A stretch of DNA of 19,016 nt from Ruminiclostridium sp. (GTDB lineage Bacteria; Bacillota_A; Clostridia; Oscillospirales; Ruminococcaceae). Location: positions 1 to 19,016 of the forward strand of contig JAFZOA010000660.1 in the NCBI GenBank assembly GCA_017550775.1, written 5' to 3'. The position numbers and the translations under genes were made by a program. Under the pieces are notes generated by a model that did no database searches, was not told where the DNA came from, and saw only the letters and a program-made list of their open reading frames with translations. Below are positions 13,418 through 19,016 of this stretch, in pieces (the stretch's first letter is position 1; each line of letters starts with the position of its first letter).

Positions 13418-15256
13418 ATGAGCAAGATCATAGGAATCGATTTAGGAACTACCAACTCGTGCGTATCCGTTATCGAAGGCGGAGAAGCTACGGTGATCAC
13501 CAACAGCGAAGGCAGCAGAACAACTCCTTCCGTTGTTGCGTTCACAAAGGACGGCGAGAGACTTGTAGGTCAGCTCGCAAAGAACCAGGCGGTGACCAAC
13601 CCCGAGAGAACGATAATCTCCATAAAGCGTCACATGGGAAGCGATTACAAGGTGGATATCGACGGCAAGAAGTACACCCCGCAGGAGATATCCGCGATGA
13701 TACTCCAGAAGCTCAAAACTGAGGCGGAGAGCTACCTCGGCGAGAAGGTGACCGACGCGGTCATCACTGTCCCCGCTTACTTCACCGACTCTCAGCGTCA
13801 GGCTACCAAGGATGCCGGTCAGATCGCGGGTCTCAATGTTCACAGAATCATCAACGAGCCTACGGCGGCGGCGCTCGCTTACGGCATCGACAAGGAGAAT
13901 GACCAGAAGATCGTTGTATATGACCTCGGCGGCGGTACCTTCGATGTATCCGTTATCGAGATCGGCGACGGCGTTCAGGAAGTTCTCGCTACCGCCGGCA
14001 ACAACCACCTCGGCGGCGACGACTTCGACCAGAGAGTTATAGACTACCTCGTATCGGAGTTCAAGAAGTCCGACGGAACAGATCTCCGCAACGACAAGTT
14101 CGCTATGCAGAGACTCAAGGACGAGGCTGAAAAGGCTAAGATAGCACTTTCCAACTCGACCTCCGTAAACGTGAATATCCCGTATATCACAGCTGACGCG
14201 ACCGGTCCGAAGCATCTCAACGTAACACTTACAAGAGCAAAGTTCAACGAGCTTACCGCAGACCTCGTGGAAGCTACCATGGGACCGCTTAAGCAGGCGG
14301 TAAGCGACTCCGGACTTAAGCTCGGCGAGATAGACAAGATACTGCTCGTAGGCGGCTCGACCCGTATCCCCGCAGTTCAGGAAGCCGTTAAGGGCTACCT
14401 CGGCAAGGAGCCGTTCAAGGGCATCAACCCCGATGAGTGCGTGGCAATGGGTGCGGCTCTCCAGGGCGGCGTTCTCAACAAGGAAGTCACCGGTCTGCTG
14501 CTGCTTGACGTAACTCCTCTGTCACTCGGTATCGAGACCCTCGGCGGTGTCTGCACGAGAATGATCGAGAGAAACACCACTATCCCGACCAAGAAGACTC
14601 AGGTTTACTCAACAGCGGTGGATAACCAGCCGAGCGTTGATATCAACATCTTACAGGGCGAGCGTGAATTTGCGAAGGACAACAAGTCCATAGGCACATT
14701 CCGTCTCGACGGCATAGCTCCCGCTCCGAGAGGCGTACCGCAGATCGAAGTTACCTTCGATATCGACGCGAACGGTATCGTCAACGTATCCGCTAAGGAT
14801 CTCGGCACCGGCAAGGAGCAGCACATCAGCATCACAGCCTCCACCAACATGAGCAAGGAGGATATCGACCGCGCTGTCAAGGACGCTGAGGCTTATGCGG
14901 CGGAAGACGCGAAGAAAAAGGAAGAGATAGATGCCCGCAACGAAGCCGACCAGATGGTATATCAGGTCGAGAAGTCGATGAACGACTTCGGCGACAAGGT
15001 AACTCAGTCCGACAAGGACGCTGTTAACCCGAAGCTTGAAGCTCTTAAGGATGCCCTCAAGGGTCAGGACATCAACGCTATCAAGAACGCGAAGGAAGAG
15101 CTCCAGAAGGCGTTCTACGAGGTAGCTCAGAGAGTTTACCAGCAGACAGGCGGTGCTCCCGGTGCAGGCCCCGATGTTTCCGGTCAGGGAACAAGCGGCA
15201 TGGGCGGATCTCCGGACGACAACATCGTTGATGCGGATTTCAAGGACGCAAACTGA
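13418..15256 (+). CDS. dnaK: Molecular chaperone DnaK (Hsp70)
   Basis: This 612-residue ATP-driven chaperone folds and holds unfolded proteins in the cytoplasm. Signatures in order: [11 protein letters not shown] at residues 6-16, the phosphate motif [28 protein letters not shown], the substrate domain beginning near [13 protein letters not shown], and a helical lid. The C-terminus is Gly-rich and ends [11 protein letters not shown]. At 612 residues it is the shorter form typical of Gram-positive lineages. AGGAGG at 13404-13409 and the conserved [12 protein letters not shown] set the start, not the upstream in-frame codons. Together with GrpE and DnaJ it forms the Hsp70 cycle encoded in this operon. 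Confidence 0.99.
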   Translation: MSKIIGIDLGTTNSCVSVIEGGEATVITNSEGSRTTPSVVAFTKDGERLVGQLAKNQAVTNPERTIISIKRHMGSDYKVDIDGKKYTPQEISAMILQKLKTEAESYLGEKVTDAVITVPAYFTDSQRQATKDAGQIAGLNVHRIINEPTAAALAYGIDKENDQKIVVYDLGGGTFDVSVIEIGDGVQEVLATAGNNHLGGDDFDQRVIDYLVSEFKKSDGTDLRNDKFAMQRLKDEAEKAKIALSNSTSVNVNIPYITADATGPKHLNVTLTRAKFNELTADLVEATMGPLKQAVSDSGLKLGEIDKILLVGGSTRIPAVQEAVKGYLGKEPFKGINPDECVAMGAALQGGVLNKEVTGLLLLDVTPLSLGIETLGGVCTRMIERNTTIPTKKTQVYSTAVDNQPSVDINILQGEREFAKDNKSIGTFRLDGIAPAPRGVPQIEVTFDIDANGIVNVSAKDLGTGKEQHISITASTNMSKEDIDRAVKDAEAYAAEDAKKKEEIDARNEADQMVYQVEKSMNDFGDKVTQSDKDAVNPKLEALKDALKGQDINAIKNAKEELQKAFYEVAQRVYQQTGGAPGAGPDVSGQGTSGMGGSPDDNIVDADFKDAN

Positions 15257-15280
15257 TAATACAAAGCATAAAAGTCAGGA

Positions 15281-15310
15281 GTGCTGTCGGGACATTCTTC
15301 CCGACAGCAC
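15281..15310 (+). terminator. Strong intercistronic hairpin between dnaK and dnaJ (attenuator-like)
   Basis: A perfect 12-base stem, GTGCTGTCGGGA (15281-15292) with TCCCGACAGCAC (15299-15310), has a 6-base loop and only CTTTG after it. It is likely a partial terminator or mRNA stabiliser that leaves more dnaK than dnaJ transcript. A second small hairpin, CGAAGC (15327-15332) with GCTTCG (15338-15343), lies just before the dnaJ ribosome site. Confidence 0.7.
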
Positions 15311-15358
15311 CTTTGCCGATTATGAACGAAGCGGAATGCTTCGGAAAAGGAGACAAGT

Positions 15359-16552
15359 ATGGCGGAAAAACGCGATTATTATGAAGTGCTCGGGATACAG
15401 AAGGGTGCCACCGAGGACGAGATAAAGAAAGCATACCGCAAAATGGCGAAGATGTATCACCCCGACCTTCACCCGGACGACCCGGACGCAGCCGAGAAGT
15501 TCAAGGAGGTCAACGAGGCGAACGACGTTCTTTCCGACCCGCAGAAACGACAGCGCTATGACCAGTTCGGCCACGCGGGCGTTGACCCGTCCTACGGTGC
15601 GGGCGGCGGAGGCGGCTTCGGCGGTTTCGGAGGCTTCGGCGGTTTTTCGTCCGGCGACGGCATAGATCTCGGCGACATATTCGACTCGTTCTTCGGCGGT
15701 ATGGGAGGAGGCTCCCGTTCGAGCGCCGATCCGAACGCTCCGAGACGCGGCACCGATATTTCCACAAGTGCGACTATAAGCTTTATGGAGGCGTGCAAGG
15801 GTGTTAAGCTCGATATCGACGTGAACCGCTCCGAGGTGTGCGACACCTGTAACGGTAACGGCGCAAAGCCCGGTACATCGCCCAAGACCTGTCCGGACTG
15901 CAACGGCACCGGTAAGATACGCTTCAACCAGCGCACAGTATTCGGTACCATGCAGTCAACCAGAGCTTGCGGCAAGTGCGGAGGCAAGGGCAAGACCATT
16001 GAGTCGCCGTGTCCGGGATGCCGCGGCACAGGCAGGGTGATGAAGCGTGCGACGGTGACTGTGAACGTTCCCGCCGGCATAGATGACGGACAGATACTAC
16101 GCGTAGCCGGAAGCGGCAATATGGGACAGAACGGCGGTCAGCGCGGTGACCTCAATGTGAAGATCTTTGTCAAGAAGGATCCGCTCTTTGAGAGAAAGGG
16201 CTTTGATGTCTGGACAGAGATACCGATAACATACTCGCAGGCGGTGCTCGGCGACGAGATCACGGTGCCTACGATCGACGGAAATGTAACATACACCGTT
16301 CCCGCGGGAACTCAGCCGGACACTGTGTTCAGACTGCGCGGAAAGGGTATCCAGCGGCTCCAGCGTGACGGCAGGGGCGACCAGCTCGTGAAGGTGATAC
16401 TCGAAGTACCGAAGAACCTCACAAAGAAGCAGAAGGACGCTCTGATAGCGTTCTCCGAGCAGCTCACAGAGAAGAACTATGAAAAGCAGAACGGCTTCAT
16501 GGACAGATTGAAGCGGTTCACGGACGATCTGAAAAAGAATTTCGGAATGTAA
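15359..16552 (+). CDS. dnaJ: Chaperone protein DnaJ (Hsp40)
   Basis: This 397-residue co-chaperone delivers substrates to DnaK and stimulates its ATPase. Residues 1-72 are the J domain with HPD at 34-36. Residues 80-118 are the Gly/Phe-rich linker. Residues 161-225 are the zinc-binding region with four CxxCxGxG repeats (C161/C164, C178/C181, C204/C207, C218/C221), and the remainder is the substrate-binding C-terminal domain ([34 protein letters not shown]). All parts are intact, so this is a type I DnaJ. AAGGAG at 15347-15352 supports the start. It is the last gene of the operon, before the terminator. Confidence 0.99.
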   Translation: MAEKRDYYEVLGIQKGATEDEIKKAYRKMAKMYHPDLHPDDPDAAEKFKEVNEANDVLSDPQKRQRYDQFGHAGVDPSYGAGGGGGFGGFGGFGGFSSGDGIDLGDIFDSFFGGMGGGSRSSADPNAPRRGTDISTSATISFMEACKGVKLDIDVNRSEVCDTCNGNGAKPGTSPKTCPDCNGTGKIRFNQRTVFGTMQSTRACGKCGGKGKTIESPCPGCRGTGRVMKRATVTVNVPAGIDDGQILRVAGSGNMGQNGGQRGDLNVKIFVKKDPLFERKGFDVWTEIPITYSQAVLGDEITVPTIDGNVTYTVPAGTQPDTVFRLRGKGIQRLQRDGRGDQLVKVILEVPKNLTKKQKDALIAFSEQLTEKNYEKQNGFMDRLKRFTDDLKKNFGM

Positions 16553-16557
16553 TATCG

Positions 16558-16590
16558 TATCCCTGTACGGTTCGTGCAGGGATATGTTTT
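16558..16590 (+). terminator. Rho-independent terminator of the heat-shock operon
   Basis: TATCCCTGTAC (16558-16568) pairs with GTGCAGGGATA (16574-16584), 11 pairs with one G-U around a 5-base loop, followed by TGTTTTATT. It begins 6 bases after the dnaJ stop codon. Confidence 0.88.
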
Positions 16591-16689
16591 ATTCGGCTTC
16601 GTGAGAAATACAGATTGGAAGTATGACTGTCAAAATCACCAAATTAGTTGAAAGATTTTAAGTCAAACTTACAAAATTCTGCTAAATCA

Positions 16690-16718
16690 TTTACAACCGA
16701 AGCTTTTTGTGATATTAT
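16690..16718 (+). promoter_or_regulatory. Sigma-A promoter of the diguanylate cyclase gene
   Basis: TTTACA (16690-16695), a 17-base spacer and TATTAT (16713-16718) in A/T-rich DNA. A short inverted repeat, ATGGG with CCCAT, falls near the start of the transcript (about 16726-16741). The ribosome site for the gene is weak (GGAG near 16758-16761). Confidence 0.7.
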
Positions 16719-16776
16719 ATATTAAATGGGTGTGCGCCCATGCTATCAAATCTGACCGGAGTGTGGTTTTAAAGCT

Positions 16777-18687
16777 ATGAAGATCAAAATTAAGCTCATT
16801 ATTATTGCGGCGATGTTGCTTATCATTACTATGGCGGCGTTCAGCGTATTTCTCAACATTACGCTCACCACAACATCACAGGAGATGTTCGAGAGCTATC
16901 TTTCGGATGTTTCGAACGTTCAGGCAAAGAGTCTCGGGAGTTATTCCGATGAGCTCCTTGAACGGTTTGATGTCATAACGTCCGTTCCCGCTGTTCAGAA
17001 GTTCACGTCGGGGACATACGCTTCGGGAAGCTCGGAGTTTGAGGCGGCATCAAATGTTCTCTCTTCTCTCGTGACATCCGGTTCGCTCGAAAGCGCCGTT
17101 ATCTATGACAGCAGCAAGAATGTTGTGCTTGCGACGGGTACAAACGATAATGTTACCAATGCTGCCGGGATCTGTAATACAGACGCTGCAGAACGTACCG
17201 CGGTAATTTTCAGCAGCGAAGACGCAAAGAAGTCGTACGGGATCTCGGTTCAGAGCAAGGTCAACAACTACAATGTAGGTCTTGTGTTCAAGAATACGGG
17301 TATTTCCAATATAATCCAGCAATCAAAGGGTCTTGTGTTTGTTGTGGATCCGCTCGGATCAATAGCTATTACCGGTCAGACTTACGGCGGCAACTACAAT
17401 CAGGGCAACGCGTCCTCACAGTTCAGCATTTATAAGGACACCGTGCTTGCAGCAGGAACGGAACCTTCAAGATTTGTTTCCGATGACGGCAGCATGATAG
17501 CTTACGCGACATCCTCGGCAAGCGGCTGGAAGGCTGTTACCAACCAGGAGTCAAGCAAGGCGCTCTCTTATTCTTCTTCCGCAACAAGCGCCGTGACAGG
17601 TGTAGCGGTCGCTATGTTCATTATATGCTTTGTGGCTGTTATCATCTTCATAATCGCTGTAACAAAGCCGCTTTATAAAATACAGGATACACTTATCAAG
17701 ATAAGCCGCGGCGACCACGATGCGCGTATAGATATCATGTCCAGGAACGAATACGGCGATATAGCGCGCGTATTCAACGATATAGTCGATAACATCATTG
17801 TCAGTGAGTCGAGATACAGAACGATCATTGATATGTCTGACAACATCATCTTTGAGTGGAACCTTTCCACCAAGGAAGTATCGTTCTCCAACAACTTCAA
17901 CAAGAAGTTCAGCTACCGCGCGCCGTCCGAGCACTTTGCGGACAGCTTCCTTATAAAATGTAAGGTACATCCCGAGGATGCGGACAGATATACCTCTGAT
18001 CTCTCCAAGCTCGAAAAGGGAGAGAACTTCAAGCACAATGAGTACCGTATCAAGAACATTTACGGCGACTATATCTGGGTGCTTATCCGTACATCCTCTA
18101 TCGTCGATTCTGAGGGCAAGACTCTCAAGATCGTCGGTGTTATCGTTGATATCGACCGTGCTAAGAAGAGTGAGAACATTCTTACTGCGCGTGCTTCGTT
18201 TGACTCGCTTACCAACGTATTCAACCGTGAAACTATCGAAGTCGCTATCAATAACGAGATCGAGCTTATCGCTGCGAGAAAGAGTGAATTTGCTATTCTG
18301 TTCGTTGATATCGACGACTTCAAGTTCTATAATGACCAGTACAGCCATGCTACCGGTGACCAGGTGCTCCGCTTTACGGCTACAACTATCAAGAATGCCG
18401 TGGGAGATAAAGGTATGGTCGGACGTTATGGCGGTGACGAGTTTATCGTCTGCATCAAGGATTCCGACAGCAATGATCCTGCTCTTATCGCGGAACAGAT
18501 ACTCAATACGCTGAAGGAAGGCTTTGACAGTGACTCCGGAGACCACCTCACGGTCAATGTTTCTATCGGTATATCCGTTATCAAGGATAATTCCAAGCGA
18601 GTTGAGGAGATCATTGGTCAGGCGGACGACGCTATGTACAAGATCAAGAAGAGTGGTAAGTCGAACTTTGGCTTCCTTGAGAGCTGA
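16777..18687 (+). CDS. Membrane-bound sensor diguanylate cyclase (Cache-like, HAMP, PAS, GGDEF)
   Basis: This 636-residue protein is likely to make c-di-GMP in response to an outside signal. TM1 is at about 8-27. Residues 30-268 are an extracytoplasmic Cache-like sensor region (AVIYDSSKNVVLATG, VFVVDPLGSIAITG). TM2 is at about 271-296, and residues 297-345 are a HAMP-like linker (KPLYKIQDTLIKISRGD). A PAS domain lies at about 348-460 (HPEDADRY, NEYRIKNIYGDYIWV), and the GGDEF domain at 470-632 has FDSLTNVFNR, VDIDDFKFYND and an intact GGDEF at 552-556. The usual upstream RxxD inhibitory site is absent (DKGM in its place), so product inhibition may be missing. No strong ribosome site precedes the ATG, so translation may be low. 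A terminator follows. Confidence 0.93.
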   Translation: MKIKIKLIIIAAMLLIITMAAFSVFLNITLTTTSQEMFESYLSDVSNVQAKSLGSYSDELLERFDVITSVPAVQKFTSGTYASGSSEFEAASNVLSSLVTSGSLESAVIYDSSKNVVLATGTNDNVTNAAGICNTDAAERTAVIFSSEDAKKSYGISVQSKVNNYNVGLVFKNTGISNIIQQSKGLVFVVDPLGSIAITGQTYGGNYNQGNASSQFSIYKDTVLAAGTEPSRFVSDDGSMIAYATSSASGWKAVTNQESSKALSYSSSATSAVTGVAVAMFIICFVAVIIFIIAVTKPLYKIQDTLIKISRGDHDARIDIMSRNEYGDIARVFNDIVDNIIVSESRYRTIIDMSDNIIFEWNLSTKEVSFSNNFNKKFSYRAPSEHFADSFLIKCKVHPEDADRYTSDLSKLEKGENFKHNEYRIKNIYGDYIWVLIRTSSIVDSEGKTLKIVGVIVDIDRAKKSENILTARASFDSLTNVFNRETIEVAINNEIELIAARKSEFAILFVDIDDFKFYNDQYSHATGDQVLRFTATTIKNAVGDKGMVGRYGGDEFIVCIKDSDSNDPALIAEQILNTLKEGFDSDSGDHLTVNVSIGISVIKDNSKRVEEIIGQADDAMYKIKKSGKSNFGFLES

Positions 18688-18707
18688 TCGAAAAACACGG
18701 AATATGG

Positions 18708-18739
18708 ACGGAGCATCGCTGAAGATGCTCCGTTTTTTT
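18708..18739 (+). terminator. Rho-independent terminator of the diguanylate cyclase gene
   Basis: ACGGAGCATC (18708-18717) pairs with GATGCTCCGT (18724-18733) around a 6-base loop, followed by a T-run through 18739. A textbook terminator. Confidence 0.95.
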
Positions 18740-18820
18740 ACAGTTTTAGTGTATATCATACAATTGGACGGGTAAAATATGGGAGTAAAATAACAAAAAT
18801 GTAGAATGTAAAAAAAGGGG

Positions 18821-18849
18821 TTGACAAATGGATAATGTTGTGCTAAAAT
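18821..18849 (+). promoter_or_regulatory. Strong tandem promoter P1
   Basis: TTGACA (18821-18826), a 17-base spacer and TAAAAT (18844-18849), preceded by an A-rich tract. The first ten bases, TTGACAAATG, are identical to those of P2. Confidence 0.85.
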
Positions 18850-18883
18850 AAATACATTCCACTCACGGAGGACAAGTCAAGCG

Positions 18884-18899
18884 GCTGTCGAAAGGCAGC
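18884..18899 (+). promoter_or_regulatory. GAAA-tetraloop hairpin in the P1 leader
   Basis: GCTGTC (18884-18889), GAAA loop and GGCAGC (18894-18899), with one G-U pair. It lies in the transcript from P1 only and could be a boxB-like antitermination element; that role is inferred. Confidence 0.45.
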
Positions 18900-18932
18900 G
18901 AAAAAATTTTTCAAAAAAATTGAAAAAAGTAC

Positions 18933-18961
18933 TTGACAAATGAGTGAGAGTGTGGTAAAAT
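18933..18961 (+). promoter_or_regulatory. Strong tandem promoter P2
   Basis: TTGACA (18933-18938), a 17-base spacer and TAAAAT (18956-18961). Upstream is an 8-base A/T inverted repeat, TTTTTCAA (18907-18914) with TTGAAAAA (18920-18927), plausible as an UP element. Confidence 0.85.
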
Positions 18962-19016
18962 ATTAAAGCTGTCCGATGAAGCGGGCGGCAAGCACCTTGA
19001 AAATTGAACAGCAACC

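Larger units (their letters stand above)
18740..19016 (+). other. Promoter-leader region, probably of an rRNA operon
   Basis: This 277-base stretch has no open gene. It carries two strong promoters, A/T tracts that may act as UP elements, a hairpin with a GAAA loop (18884-18899) and, at the right edge, ACCTTGAAAATTGAACA, a leader motif of the kind seen before 16S or 23S genes in Firmicutes. No mature rRNA is in view, so the rRNA call depends on what follows. Confidence 0.6.

Noticed and set aside
13442..14215. 257-residue minus-strand open frame within dnaK
   Set aside because: Shadow of the highly conserved dnaK coding strand.
16719..16776. c-di-GMP riboswitch in front of the diguanylate cyclase gene
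   Set aside because: The leader is only about 50 bases and lacks the conserved c-di-GMP-I or -II core sequences.
17551..18759. 402-residue open frame on the minus strand, opposite the diguanylate cyclase
   Set aside because: It overlaps the PAS and GGDEF domains antisense, starts inside the terminator region, and has shadow-type composition.
1..19016. CRISPR arrays, insertion sequences, prophage or tRNA genes
   Set aside because: No regularly spaced repeats, transposase or phage protein signatures, long terminal inverted repeats, or tRNA-like cloverleaf sequences were noticed on reading the window.

Overview
The window reads as chromosomal DNA of a moderately GC-rich anaerobic Bacillota (Clostridia), most like the Oscillospiraceae/Ruminococcus group. 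This rests on a HrcA/CIRCE-controlled hrcA-grpE-dnaK-dnaJ operon, a DnaK of about 612 residues, strong AGGAGG ribosome binding sites, canonical sigma-A promoters, a surface protein ending in SPDTG-helix-RKRK, a 2x[4Fe-4S] aldo/keto reductase, a hexameric glutamate dehydrogenase and several c-di-GMP proteins. The family assignment is an inference; no rRNA sequence is present to fix it.

Layout: (1) 1-902 holds the end of a TRAP transporter solute-binding protein (DctP). It is followed by a tocopherol-cyclase-like protein (974-2125). (2) From 2126 two tandem promoters lead into a PAS / degenerate-GGDEF / EAL phosphodiesterase (2266-4008). Its stop codon overlaps the start of an AmiS/UreI-type urea or amide channel (4005-4514). 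(3) 4515-5480 is a structured leader and a cell-wall-anchored surface protein. Next come another hairpin-rich leader with a Bax-inhibitor-1 family membrane protein (5611-6441), then the aldo/keto reductase-ferredoxin protein (6548-7654). (4) A bidirectional terminator separates this from a convergent membrane protein of unknown function (7724-9058, minus). That gene is divergent from gdhA (9380-10732), and the shared 321-base intergenic region carries facing promoters and three pairs of short direct repeats. (5) A second bidirectional terminator lies between gdhA and a minus-strand nitroreductase (10817-11332). (6) 11570-16590 is the heat-shock operon: promoter, CIRCE, hrcA, grpE, dnaK, an attenuator-like hairpin, dnaJ and a terminator. 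(7) A membrane-bound Cache-HAMP-PAS-GGDEF diguanylate cyclase follows (16777-18687). (8) The window ends in two strong tandem promoters with identical -35 regions and a leader typical of an rRNA operon, whose genes would lie just beyond the window.

How the genes work together: the chaperone operon is a complete self-regulating unit in which HrcA binds CIRCE and GrpE and DnaJ are the co-chaperones of DnaK. The window holds one likely c-di-GMP-degrading enzyme and one likely c-di-GMP-making enzyme, each with a PAS sensor. GdhA assimilates ammonium, and the UreI/AmiS-like channel may supply urea or amides as nitrogen, but no urease or amidase is visible. No CRISPR array, transposon, prophage or tRNA was seen. 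The most unusual points are the translational coupling of the EAL protein to the channel, a tocopherol-cyclase-fold protein in an apparent anaerobe, the repeat-rich gdhA control region, and the structured leaders around the surface protein.
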